Assembly: GCA_965204835.1 (NCBI GenBank)
Contig: OZ242017.1
Span: 1,302,001 to 1,366,000 of the forward strand
Direction of reading: 5' to 3'
Origin: VXMT01 sp965204835
GTDB lineage: Bacteria > Chloroflexota > Dehalococcoidia > UBA2979
Length of the DNA: 64,000 bases
A model generated the notes under the pieces. It did not search any database, was not told the DNA's origin, and worked only from the letters and a program-made list of their open reading frames with translations. The position numbers and the translations under genes are program-made. This document shows positions 44,972 through 53,301 of the stretch, piece after piece. Each line of letters opens with the position of its first letter. Positions within the stretch are counted from its first letter, which is position 1.

Positions 44972-45867
44972 CTGCCGGCATCCCCATCCAGCGCGCCGGC
45001 GTGTGCTACCACCCTGATGTGCACGGGGCCGCTGAGCTGGCCACGAGGCTGTGTGACCAGGCAGCCGAGTTCGGCTGCGAGGTGTGGATGGCCGCGCTTG
45101 GGCGCGACGGGGACGCCTCGCCCGACGGCGGCGCCGTCGCGGCGCAGTTGCCGGGCTCGGACCTGTTGGTGTGCGTCGGCGGCGACGGCACCATGCTCCA
45201 GGCGTCCGGACTTGCCTCGATGCTCGGCGTGCCGGTGTTCGGCGTGCGTATGGGTCGCCTCGGCTTCCTCGCCGAGGCGACCGAGGGCGAGGCGGAGGCC
45301 GCGCTCGCGCTGATCCTGCTCGGCGAGGGCCGTATCGAGGAGCGCACGATGGCGCAGGCGACCGTCGTCGACGGGAGCGGGCAGCCGGAGGAGTTGCACG
45401 CCCTCAACGACGTCGTGATCGGCCGCAACCGCCTCGGCCGCACGGTGACGGTGGGCCTGCGTGTGGACGGCGTGCTGCTCGCGGAGTACCGCGCCGACGC
45501 CGTGGTCGTCGCGACGGCGACGGGCTCGACCGGGTACACGCTGGCGATCAGCGGCCCGATCCTCTACCCGACCTCGCCCGAGCTGATCGTCGGCGCAGTC
45601 GCCCCGCACCTCTCGTACGGCAACGCGCTCGTGGTGCGAGGGGAGACCGAGGTCACGCTCCAGATGGCGCGCGGCTACGAGGCGATGATGACCGTCGACG
45701 GCCACCACGAGCGTCCGGTGCCCTCCGGCACGGTCGTGCAGGTCACGCGGTCACCGCGCGTCGCACGCTTCGTGCGGCTGGGCGGTGAGCAGCAGTTCTA
45801 CGCGAACCTGGCGCTCCGGCTCGGCTGGCTGCGCATGGACCACCAGCTCGACACCCAGGAGGAGTGA
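44968..45867 (+). CDS. nadK: NAD kinase
   Basis: Phosphorylates NAD to NADP. 299 residues with VCVGGDGTMLQASGLA (GGDG motif), MGRLGFLAE, HALNDVVIGRNRLGR, ATATGSTGYTLAISGPI and VRGETEVTLQMARGYEAMMT with TVDGHH. Start ATG overlaps tlyA by 4 bases. Length and motif order are standard. Confidence 0.95.
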   Translation: MTAGIPIQRAGVCYHPDVHGAAELATRLCDQAAEFGCEVWMAALGRDGDASPDGGAVAAQLPGSDLLVCVGGDGTMLQASGLASMLGVPVFGVRMGRLGFLAEATEGEAEAALALILLGEGRIEERTMAQATVVDGSGQPEELHALNDVVIGRNRLGRTVTVGLRVDGVLLAEYRADAVVVATATGSTGYTLAISGPILYPTSPELIVGAVAPHLSYGNALVVRGETEVTLQMARGYEAMMTVDGHHERPVPSGTVVQVTRSPRVARFVRLGGEQQFYANLALRLGWLRMDHQLDTQEE

Positions 45868-45910
45868 AGCGGCGGCCGCGGGGGGTGATGCCTATCGCGC
45901 CGCGCGGTTC

Positions 45911-45916
45911 TATCCT
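45911..45916 (+). promoter_or_regulatory. -10 element six bases from the acetyltransferase ATG
   Basis: TATCCT with no Shine-Dalgarno after it; suggests a leaderless transcript. No matching -35. Confidence 0.35.
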
Positions 45917-45922
45917 GTACCC

Positions 45923-46459
45923 ATGACAACGGACCTCGCCCTCCCGGCCGCGCTCCCCGACGGCGCCGTGGTTGACCGTGCGACGGTCGGCGACGTCGAC
46001 GCGATCACGGACCTCGTGAACTTCTGGGCCGCGCGCGGCGACATGCTGCCGCGCACCAAGGGCGAGACATACGAGAACCTGCGCGACTTCTTCGTGATCC
46101 GCGAGCGCGGCGAGGTGGTCGCGTGCGGCGCGCTGCACATCGTGTGGGCGGACATCGCCGAGCTGAAGTCCCTCGCCGTCTCCGAGACGTGCCAGGGCCG
46201 CGGCTACGGCCAGCACCTCGTGCGCGCGTGCGTCGAGGAGGCCGGGCGGCTGGGGCTCGACCGCGTCTTCGCGCTCACCTACAAGCCGGAGTTCTTCGAG
46301 CGGTTCGGCTTCATCCAGGCCGACGTGATGGAGTTGCCGCGCAAGGTCTGGAACGAGTGCTACCGCTGCCCCAAGTTCCCGGGCTGCAACGAGATCGCGA
46401 TCACCCTCGACCTCCCCGGTCGCGCGGCGGAGCCGGCGGCCGCGGCAGTCGCGCTGTGA
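45923..46459 (+). CDS. ArgA-type N-acetyltransferase (putative N-acetylglutamate synthase)
   Basis: GNAT protein of 178 residues. RGDMLPRTKGETYENLRDFFVI, VVACGALHIVWADIAELKSLAV, the acetyl-CoA loop CQGRGYGQHLVRACVEEA, and FALTYKPEFFERFGF with KVWNECYRCPKFPGCNE match short N-acetylglutamate synthases that start arginine synthesis (long motifs split here). The four-cysteine C-terminus is typical of that subgroup. No arg genes are adjacent, so the role is inferred from similarity only. Stop overlaps the Nudix gene as GTGA. Confidence 0.8.
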   Translation: MTTDLALPAALPDGAVVDRATVGDVDAITDLVNFWAARGDMLPRTKGETYENLRDFFVIRERGEVVACGALHIVWADIAELKSLAVSETCQGRGYGQHLVRACVEEAGRLGLDRVFALTYKPEFFERFGFIQADVMELPRKVWNECYRCPKFPGCNEIAITLDLPGRAAEPAAAAVAL

Positions 46460-47022
46460 CGGACGAGCCCGCACTCCCCGAGGTCCTCAGCACCGAGCGC
46501 ATCTACGAAGGCCGCGTCTTCGACATCGAGCACGCCTCGATCCGCTTCCCCGACGGCGTCGAGGCGATGCGCGCGACAGTGCGGCACCCGGGCGCGGTCG
46601 CACTCGTGGTCCTCGACGACGAGGGGCGCTGGCTCCTCGTCGAGCAGTACCGCCATCCCGCAGCCCAGCGCCTGCTCGAGATCCCTGCCGGCACGCGCGA
46701 GCCGGGCGAAGCCCCCGACGTGACCGCGCACCGCGAGCTGCGCGAGGAGACGGGCTACGACGCCGACTCGCTCGTGCGCATCGGCGGGACGTGGATGGCG
46801 CCGGGATTCACCTCGGAGTACATCGACTTCTACCTCGCCACCGGGCTGCGCGAGGCGCCGCTCGCGACGGGTGACGAGGAAGACCTGTCGGCGCCGATCC
46901 CGTACACGCGCGAGGAAGTGGAGACGGCCGTGGCAGCGGGCGAGATCGAGGATGCGAAGACCCTCGTGGCGTTGCAGTTGTACTCCCTGCACGAGCGGCG
47001 GACGGGCGGAGCCGGTGCGTGA
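46456..47022 (+). CDS. Nudix hydrolase, ADP-ribose pyrophosphatase type
   Basis: Hydrolyses nucleoside diphosphate-linked compounds, most likely ADP-ribose. 188 residues; the Nudix box is GTREPGEAPDVTAHRELREE followed by TGYD, preceded by VALVVLDDEGRWLLVEQYR and LLEIPAGT, and followed by WMAPGFTSEYIDFYLAT as in the YffH/NudF group. GTG at 46,456 is coupled to the upstream acetyltransferase stop. Confidence 0.9.
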   Translation: MTDEPALPEVLSTERIYEGRVFDIEHASIRFPDGVEAMRATVRHPGAVALVVLDDEGRWLLVEQYRHPAAQRLLEIPAGTREPGEAPDVTAHRELREETGYDADSLVRIGGTWMAPGFTSEYIDFYLATGLREAPLATGDEEDLSAPIPYTREEVETAVAAGEIEDAKTLVALQLYSLHERRTGGAGA

Positions 47023-47117
47023 CGGCCAGCGCTTGACCATGACCGCACCCCCGGCAATAGTCAGCCTCGCCACGGGCCGATCGGATCCCGGGCAGCGCGA
47101 GGCGTAAAGGGGCAGCC

Positions 47118-48878
47118 GTGGCAGACGACCTGCAACACGACATCCTCATCGTCGGCGGCGGCGGCGCCGGACTGCGCGCCGTGATCGCGGCCGCCGAGGC
47201 GCACCCCGACCTCGACATCGCGATGGTCTCCAAGGTCTACCCGATGCGTAGTCACACGGTCTCCGCCGAGGGCGGCGCCGCGGCCGTGATCAAGGACAAC
47301 GACAGCATCGAGGAGCACATCCACGACACGATCAGCGGCGCCGACTGGCTCGCCGACCAGGACGCCGTCGAGCTGTTCGTGAACGAGGCCCCGGGCGAGA
47401 TGATCCAGCTCGAGCACTGGGGCTGCCCGTGGAGCCGCGAGGAGGACGGCAGCGTCGCCGTCCGGCCCTTCGGCGGCATGCGCATCCGCCGCACGTGGTA
47501 CGCCGCCGACAAGACCGGCTTCCACATGCTCCACGCGCTCTTCCAGACCTCGCTCAAGTACACGGCCGTCAAGCGCTACGACGAGTGGTTCGCCACGCGC
47601 CTGCTCGTCGAGGACGGGCGCTGCCAGGGCGTGATCGCGATCGAGATGCGGACCGGCGAGGTCCACGCGATCCGCGCGCGCTCGGTCATCATGTGTACCG
47701 GCGGCGGCGGGCGCGTCTTCCCGTTCACCACCAACGCCGCGATCAAGACCGGCGACGGCATGGCGATGGCGTACCGCGCGGGCGTCGCGCTCAAGGACAT
47801 GGAGTTCGTCCAGTACCACCCCACGGGCCTGCCGGGCACCGGCATCCTCATCACCGAGGCCGCCCGCGGCGAGGGCGGCATCCTGGTCAACACCGAGGGC
47901 CGCCGCTACCTCGAGGACTACAACCTCGGCGAACCCGTCCCCATCGACGACCCGCGGCACCCGCAGCTCCGCACCATGGAGCTGGGCCCGCGCGACAAGC
48001 TCTCGCAGGCGTTCATGCGGGAGCAGGACGCCGGCCGGGTCTTCGAGGGCGAGTACGGGACGTACACCCACCTCGACGTGCGGCACCTCGGCGAGCAGCT
48101 GATCATGGAGCGCATCCCGTTCGTGCGTGAGCTCGCGAGCAACTACGCGGGCATCGACCCGGTGCATGAGCCGATCCCCGTGCGGCCCGTCGTCCACTAC
48201 ATGATGGGCGGCATCCACACCAACACGAACGGCGAGACGAGCCTGCCGGGCCTCTTCGCCGCCGGTGAGTGCGCGTGCGTGAGCATCAACGGCGCGAACC
48301 GCCTCGGCTCCAACTCGCTCACCGAGCTGCTCGTGTTCGGCCGCCGCGCCGGGCTCTCCGCGGCCGAGTTCGCGCGCGAGCACCCGGACATCGCCACCGA
48401 CGCCCTCGAAGCGCAGCGCGCCGACGAGGAGGCCTCGATCGCTGCTCGCTTCCGCACCCCGCGCGAGGGCGGCGAGCGCCTCGCTACGATCCGCCGCGAG
48501 CTCAATGCGACGATGGAGGCGGGGGCCGGCGTCTACCGCGAGGAGTCCGGCATCCAGGCCACGACCGAGAAGGTCGCCGAGCTCAAGGAGCGCTTCGAGA
48601 ACGTCGCCATCGACGACCACAGCAAGAGCTTCAACACCGAGCTCACCACCGCGATCGAGCTCGGCTTCCTCCTCGACGTCGGCGAGGCGGTCGCGCACTC
48701 CGCGCTCCAGCGCACCGAGTCGCGCGGTTCGCACCAGCGCACCGACTACCCGGACCGCGACGACGACCAGTTCCTGAAGCACTCGCTCGCGTTCCGGACC
48801 GACGGCGCGCCGCGCATCGAGTACGCCGACGTGACGATCACCAACTGGCCGCCGGCCGAGCGGACCTACGGCAACTAG
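47118..48878 (+). CDS. frdA: Fumarate reductase/succinate dehydrogenase flavoprotein subunit
   Basis: FAD subunit that interconverts succinate and fumarate. FAD loop ILIVGGGGAGLRAVIAA, the covalent-FAD His46 in VYPMRSHTVSAEGGAAA, catalytic stretch HPTGLPGTGILITEAARGEGG (given only in part: GILITEAARGEGG), and HYMMGGIHTNTNGETSLPGL. The RSHTVSAEGG form is closer to FrdA than to SdhA of Escherichia coli. 586 residues. GTG at 47,118 has AAAGGGG upstream. First gene of a four-gene operon. Confidence 0.94.
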   Translation: MADDLQHDILIVGGGGAGLRAVIAAAEAHPDLDIAMVSKVYPMRSHTVSAEGGAAAVIKDNDSIEEHIHDTISGADWLADQDAVELFVNEAPGEMIQLEHWGCPWSREEDGSVAVRPFGGMRIRRTWYAADKTGFHMLHALFQTSLKYTAVKRYDEWFATRLLVEDGRCQGVIAIEMRTGEVHAIRARSVIMCTGGGGRVFPFTTNAAIKTGDGMAMAYRAGVALKDMEFVQYHPTGLPGTGILITEAARGEGGILVNTEGRRYLEDYNLGEPVPIDDPRHPQLRTMELGPRDKLSQAFMREQDAGRVFEGEYGTYTHLDVRHLGEQLIMERIPFVRELASNYAGIDPVHEPIPVRPVVHYMMGGIHTNTNGETSLPGLFAAGECACVSINGANRLGSNSLTELLVFGRRAGLSAAEFAREHPDIATDALEAQRADEEASIAARFRTPREGGERLATIRRELNATMEAGAGVYREESGIQATTEKVAELKERFENVAIDDHSKSFNTELTTAIELGFLLDVGEAVAHSALQRTESRGSHQRTDYPDRDDDQFLKHSLAFRTDGAPRIEYADVTITNWPPAERTYGN

Positions 48879-48891
48879 CGACGGAGGCGTC

Positions 48892-49665
48892 ATGACCAGC
48901 CCAGCGATGACCACCTCGCAGACCGTCACCCTCGAGGTGTTCCGCTACCACCCCGACACCGACTCAGAGCCCTCGTACCAGAGCTACGAGGTGCCGTACC
49001 GCGAGGAGTGGGTCGTCCTCGACGCGCTCAACTGGCTCAAGGACGAGGTCGACGGGACGCTCAGCTACCGCTGGTCGTGCCGGATGGGCGTCTGCGGCAG
49101 CTGCGGGATGATGGTCAACGGCTACCCGCGCCTCACCTGCAACGCCTTCCTGCGCGAGTTCCTGCCCGGCCCGATCCGCGTCGAGCCGCTCCGGGGCTTC
49201 CCCGTCGAGCGCGACATGGTGACCGTCCTCGACGACTTCATGGGCAAGCTGACCGACGTCAAGCCGTGGATCATCCGCGAGGAGGAGCAGCCGGTCGAGG
49301 AGGGCGAGTACCTCCAGTCACCGTCGCAGCTCGCGGACTTCAAGCAGTTCAGCATGTGCATTAACTGCATGCTCTGCTACGCCGCGTGCCCGGTATACGA
49401 GCACGAGGACGACTTCCTCGGCCCCGCCGCGATCGCGCTGGCGCAGCGCTACAACCTCGACTCGCGCGACCAGGGCAACGAGCAGCGCCAGGAGCTGATC
49501 TGGTCCGACGAGGGCATCTGGGACTGCACCTTCGTCGGCGAGTGCAGCGAGGTCTGCCCGAAGCACGTCGACCCCGCGGCCGCGATCCAGCAGGCCAAGG
49601 TCGAGGCGACGAACAGCTTCTTCATCTCGCTGCTGCCGTTCACGCCGCCGGGGATGGGTCGCTAG
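48892..49665 (+). CDS. frdB: Fumarate reductase/succinate dehydrogenase iron-sulfur subunit
   Basis: Electron-transfer subunit of 257 residues. [2Fe-2S] cysteines C63, C68, C71 and C83 (CRMGVCGSCG and LTCNAF), then C156, C159, C162, C166 (CINCMLCYAACP) and C212, C218, C222 (the CSEVCPKHVD region) for the [4Fe-4S] and [3Fe-4S] clusters. ATG 13 bases after the frdA stop and two bases before frdC. All cluster ligands are present. Confidence 0.96.
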   Translation: MTSPAMTTSQTVTLEVFRYHPDTDSEPSYQSYEVPYREEWVVLDALNWLKDEVDGTLSYRWSCRMGVCGSCGMMVNGYPRLTCNAFLREFLPGPIRVEPLRGFPVERDMVTVLDDFMGKLTDVKPWIIREEEQPVEEGEYLQSPSQLADFKQFSMCINCMLCYAACPVYEHEDDFLGPAAIALAQRYNLDSRDQGNEQRQELIWSDEGIWDCTFVGECSEVCPKHVDPAAAIQQAKVEATNSFFISLLPFTPPGMGR

Positions 49666-49667
49666 CC

Positions 49668-50057
49668 ATGCCCGGACCGCTGCCGCGCACCAAGTCCAAC
49701 GCGTGGTGGAACCGCCGCTGGGCGTACCGCGTCTTCCTGCTGCGCGAGCTCTCGGCCGTGGCCGTCGCGGTCTACGTTGCGCTGCTGCTCGTGCTGGTCA
49801 CGCAGGTGCGCGACGGCCGGGGCGCCTTCAACGACTACCTCGACCTGCTTGAGAGCCCGCTGTTCTGGATCATCCACCTGGTGCTGCTCGGCTTCGCGCA
49901 GCTCCACTCCACGACGTGGTTCCGGGCGGTGCCGAAGAGCATGCGGGTCAAGCTGGGCGGACGGCCGGTGCCGCCGGAGGCCATGCTCTTCGGGATGTAC
50001 CTGCTGTGGGCCGGTGCATCGCTCGTGGTGCTCGCGGCCTTCCTGGTGGACTGGTAG
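49668..50057 (+). CDS. frdC: Fumarate reductase membrane anchor subunit C
   Basis: 129-residue hydrophobic subunit with three membrane segments. AWWNRRWAYRVFLLRELSAV resembles the start of Escherichia coli FrdC, followed by LFWIIHLVLLGFAQLHSTTW and EAMLFGMYLLWAGASLVVLA. With FrdD it forms the quinone site of a type D (heme-free) complex. ATG at 49,668. Confidence 0.88.
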   Translation: MPGPLPRTKSNAWWNRRWAYRVFLLRELSAVAVAVYVALLLVLVTQVRDGRGAFNDYLDLLESPLFWIIHLVLLGFAQLHSTTWFRAVPKSMRVKLGGRPVPPEAMLFGMYLLWAGASLVVLAAFLVDW

Positions 50058-50069
50058 GGGAGGCGCACC

Positions 50070-50399
50070 GTGCGACCCTCGAACGAGCCGTTCTGGTGGG
50101 CGATGTTCGGCGCTGGCGGGATGATCTCCGCGCTGCTGCTGCCGGTGCTCATCATCATCACCGGTTTCGTCGTCCCCGCCGGGGGCGTGGACTTCAAGCA
50201 ACTCGACACGCTGTTCAACAACCCGCTGGTGCGGCTCATCATCCTCGGCGTGGCGTTCCTGTCGTTCTTCCACGCCGCGCACCGCATCCGGCACACGCTG
50301 AAGGACCTCGGCCTGCGCTCGGTGGCGACGCCGCTCGCGGTGCTCTGCTACGCTGCGGCCCTTGCCGGGACGGTGTGGGCGGCGCTGGTGGTGCTGTAG
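50070..50399 (+). CDS. frdD: Fumarate reductase membrane anchor subunit D
   Basis: 109-residue hydrophobic subunit. EPFWWAMFGAGGMISALLLP closely follows the FrdD start, and FFHAAHRIRHTLKDLGL carries His residues near the quinone side. Three membrane segments. GTG at 50,070, 12 bases after frdC. Completes frdABCD. Confidence 0.88.
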   Translation: MRPSNEPFWWAMFGAGGMISALLLPVLIIITGFVVPAGGVDFKQLDTLFNNPLVRLIILGVAFLSFFHAAHRIRHTLKDLGLRSVATPLAVLCYAAALAGTVWAALVVL

Positions 50400-50432
50400 C
50401 CCCTCGCCCGGACCGAGAACTGCGAGGGCCCC

Positions 50433-50609
50433 ATGACCGACCGACTCACCCAGTTCTTCACAGCCATCGGCGCCGGTGTGGTCGTCGGCGTCATCGTCGG
50501 CCTGGTCGCCCCACTCGCCGCCGACCCGCCGTCGTTCGTCACGGGCGGCATCGCCGGCGTCCTCGGCGCCGTCGTCGCCGTGTTCGTGAGTTCGCGGGGG
50601 CGCGGGTAG
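50433..50609 (+). CDS. Small hydrophobic protein, 58 residues
   Basis: MTDRLTQFFTAIGAGVVVGV begins a protein made almost entirely of two predicted membrane helices, separated by APLAADPPSFVTGG and ending SSRGRG. GAGGG lies about six bases before the ATG. It follows frdD by 33 bases on the same strand, so it may be cotranscribed. No family recognised; typical third-position G/C supports real coding. Confidence 0.6.
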   Translation: MTDRLTQFFTAIGAGVVVGVIVGLVAPLAADPPSFVTGGIAGVLGAVVAVFVSSRGRG

Positions 50610-50678
50610 GAAACGCCACCTCGACATCTGGCCCACTGCATCAGAGCTACCCGCGACCTCGTAGGGTGCTGGCTGTGC

Positions 50679-51872
50679 CTATTCGGCCGTGGACGTGGGC
50701 CGCGCGGTGATGAAGTGGTAGTAGTCCTTCTGCGACTTCGCCGACTCGATGTCGAGACCGAACGGGAGGCTCAGACCGTCGACCTCGTGGGTGCTCATCG
50801 TGGCAAGATCTACGATCTCCAGGGTAGCGGCCGCGCTCAGGAACGAGGTCCCGAACCGCGTCGTTGGGCGGATGAGCAAGTCGCCGACGATAGAAGGCCC
50901 CCCGCGCTGATCGGTCGCGATGTAGTGCTCGACGGAACCATCGTGATCCGGAATCGCCAGCGTGAGGCCAGCCTCGTCGCGGGTGCTCCACACAGCGGCG
51001 GGGTCGGCCTGCTCGCCTGATGCTACCCAGCGGTACCGGTAGGTCCATCCCTCCCGCTGGTCGAGACCGAGGGGCGCGAGGCGCAGGAGCATCGCCTGCC
51101 ACTCTCCGTCGGTGAGCTCCTCCCACGGCTCGCGTGTTTCCCAGATGTTCCAAGTCTCCGTGAGCACATCGTCATCGGTTACTTCGATGATGCGCGTCTC
51201 GGGAAGCAGCTCGCCCCAGTCCTGCCATGCCGCGCCGCCGTCGCCGCTGACCCACAGGCGCAGTTCGGTATCGATGTCCGGATACTCGGGATCCTCCCAC
51301 GGGTCTACGTCGCAGTACGCGGCGTGGCAGACGGTTACGGCCAGGGTCTGGCCGCTCTCGCTGACCCCGAAGCTGCGGACCGGGTAGTAGTGCGGGATGT
51401 CGCCCGCGTCGTCGAAGGTCGCCAGCGGTCGATCCTCGCGCAGGGTGTTGGCTGCCTCGTCGAAGATGACCCGGCGGAGGTCGAATGGGACGCCACCGCA
51501 GTGCGTGCATGGGTTCACCCAGTAGTACAGCGCGAGTCCGGCGGGCAGCGGCCGAGGTTCCCCGCGGGTGATCCGCACTGACTTGGCTGTGGTCAGTTCG
51601 GGCGTCGGGTGGGGCGTCGATGTGGCCGTAGGAGTTGGTGTGGCGGTTGGCTCGGGCGTGGAGCTCGGAGTCGGCTCGCTCGTTGGTTCGGCCGAGGAGG
51701 CCGGGCTGGCCGGCGGCGTCGCGTCAGCCGACGCGACCGCGACCATCGGAGTGGCGGTCGAGGTCGCTGGTGAGGGCTCCGACGGTCCCGACGGGGGCGG
51801 GGCCGCGTCGTCCTCGCACGCCATGGCGGCGAGCGTCAGCGCACACCCGATCCAGAGCAGCGCCCAACGCAT
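50679..51872 (-). CDS. Hypothetical lipoprotein
   Basis: 397 residues. Signal peptide with lipobox-like TLAAMAC (Cys19), a long Pro/Ser/Thr/Ala tether to about residue 90, then a globular domain with two Cys-x-x-Cys-like sites (VNPCTHCGGVPF; CHAAYCDVDPW) and many aromatic residues. The beta-rich repeats SESGQTLAVTV and SGDGGAAWQDWGELL recall beta-propeller blades, but I cannot assign a family. Converges with the small protein gene to its left. Secreted and membrane-anchored is the only safe inference. Confidence 0.75.
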   Translation of the reverse strand: MRWALLWIGCALTLAAMACEDDAAPPPSGPSEPSPATSTATPMVAVASADATPPASPASSAEPTSEPTPSSTPEPTATPTPTATSTPHPTPELTTAKSVRITRGEPRPLPAGLALYYWVNPCTHCGGVPFDLRRVIFDEAANTLREDRPLATFDDAGDIPHYYPVRSFGVSESGQTLAVTVCHAAYCDVDPWEDPEYPDIDTELRLWVSGDGGAAWQDWGELLPETRIIEVTDDDVLTETWNIWETREPWEELTDGEWQAMLLRLAPLGLDQREGWTYRYRWVASGEQADPAAVWSTRDEAGLTLAIPDHDGSVEHYIATDQRGGPSIVGDLLIRPTTRFGTSFLSAAATLEIVDLATMSTHEVDGLSLPFGLDIESAKSQKDYYHFITARPTSTAE

Positions 51873-51953
51873 CGCGCCTCACCTTGCTGTGGGCGGCACA
51901 GATCCCCCGGTGAGCCCTGAGCGCCTTCTACAGAGGATACGGTCGGCGGTGCT

Positions 51954-51988
51954 CCACGGGATGCGTCCAGGCAGCCCGCATCCCGTGG
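51954..51988 (-). terminator. Strong hairpin after the binding-protein gene
   Basis: CCACGGGATGCG and CGCATCCCGTGG form a perfect 12-bp stem with an 11-base loop, 40 bases after the stop at 52,029. Best hairpin terminator candidate in the window, though no U tract follows. Confidence 0.6.
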
Positions 51989-52028
51989 GTCGGGCCGCAC
52001 AGGGCGCGCCATCGCGCCGCGCCGCTCG

Positions 52029-53279
52029 CTACTCTCCGTACGCCACCGCCTCGAGGTCCTCGATGCGCTCGTCCTCGGTGAAGCGCCAGATGCCGATGTG
52101 GCCCCGCAGCAGGTCGCCGTTGGCGTCCCAGTCCATCGACGCCGACGCGCCCTCGTAGTCGACCTCGCCGCCGCCTGCGAGGATCTCGAGGGCGCGCGCG
52201 GCTCCGGCCGCCCCCGCGATCACCGTCTCGCCCGGCGGCGCACCCACCGCGCGGAGCTGGTCGCGGATCGCGGCGCCGTCGAGGCTTCCCGCTGCCTCGG
52301 CCGCAAGCGCGATGGCAACGACGGCGTCGTACGTGTTGCGCACGTATGGAGTCGCCGGCAACTCACCGTGCGCCTCGCGGTACGCCGTCTCCCATGCGGC
52401 CTGCGACGCGGTGTCGGGGCTGCCGACGCCGGCCGTGCCGTACATGCCGCCGAGGCGGTCGCCGCCGATCGCCTGGACGAGGCCCAGCCGGCGTGCGGCG
52501 TCGCCGAACACGAACTGGTCGTAGAGGCCCGCGTCCAGCGCCTCGCGGATGACGGTCTCGGCCTCGGCCGCGAACGTGATCAGCACCAGCGCCTGTGCGC
52601 CCTCGGCGGCGGTCTCCCGCAGCGCGGGAAGATAGCTCTCGGCGTCGGGTTCGATCAGCGCCGAAGTGATCCCGCCATCCCACGCGGCCGCGAACGTCTC
52701 GTGGAGCCCTCGGCCCCACGCGTCGTCGCGGTAGACCACGCCGACGTTGTCGAAGCCGCGCTCGCGCACGAGGCGGGCGAGCACCGGCCCCTGGGCGACG
52801 TCGGAGAGGGCCGTGCGGAACAGGAAGTCGCCGTCTTCGGCCGTCGTCAGCAACGGCGAGGTCGCCGAGGGACTGACCATGGGGATGCGCGCCGGCCCCG
52901 TCACCTCCTCGGCGACGCGCAGCGCGTTGGCGCTCGTGTTCGGGCCGACGATGGCGTGCACGCGCTCGACCTCGATGAGGCGCCGCGCCTCGGCGGCGGC
53001 CACGGCCGGGTCGGCCGTCGAGTCGGCGACGACGAAGGCGACCGGCCTGCCGAGCACGCCGCCGCCGCCGTTGATGTGGCTGATCGCGAGCTCGAAGCCG
53101 CGCTGACGCGCGGCCGAGGCCTCGGCCCCGGTGTCGTAGTTGAGGAACAGCGCGATCTTGAGCGGCGCCTGCTCGCCTGCCTCGTCGCCCCCACACCCGG
53201 CCGCGAGCGCGAGCGCCGCGCCGAGGAGCACCGACGCGAGCAGGCGCGCGGGGCGGGAGCTGTCCGCGAGCAGGCTCAT
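52029..53279 (-). CDS. Branched-chain amino acid-type ABC substrate-binding lipoprotein
   Basis: Receptor of the LivK/periplasmic-binding type 1 fold. Signal peptide with lipobox LALAAGC (Cys29), then LKIALFLNYDTGAEASAARQ, GFELAISHINGGGGVLGRPV, VHAIVGPNTSANAL, IPMVSPSATSPLL and TYDAVVAIALAAEAAG. 416 residues. No permease or ATPase genes (LivHMGF) are near, so it is either an orphan receptor or works with a distant transporter. Ligand unknown. Confidence 0.88.
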   Translation of the reverse strand: MSLLADSSRPARLLASVLLGAALALAAGCGGDEAGEQAPLKIALFLNYDTGAEASAARQRGFELAISHINGGGGVLGRPVAFVVADSTADPAVAAAEARRLIEVERVHAIVGPNTSANALRVAEEVTGPARIPMVSPSATSPLLTTAEDGDFLFRTALSDVAQGPVLARLVRERGFDNVGVVYRDDAWGRGLHETFAAAWDGGITSALIEPDAESYLPALRETAAEGAQALVLITFAAEAETVIREALDAGLYDQFVFGDAARRLGLVQAIGGDRLGGMYGTAGVGSPDTASQAAWETAYREAHGELPATPYVRNTYDAVVAIALAAEAAGSLDGAAIRDQLRAVGAPPGETVIAGAAGAARALEILAGGGEVDYEGASASMDWDANGDLLRGHIGIWRFTEDERIEDLEAVAYGE

Positions 53280-53301
53280 CGCTGCGTCGCGAGGGCCACC
53301 C

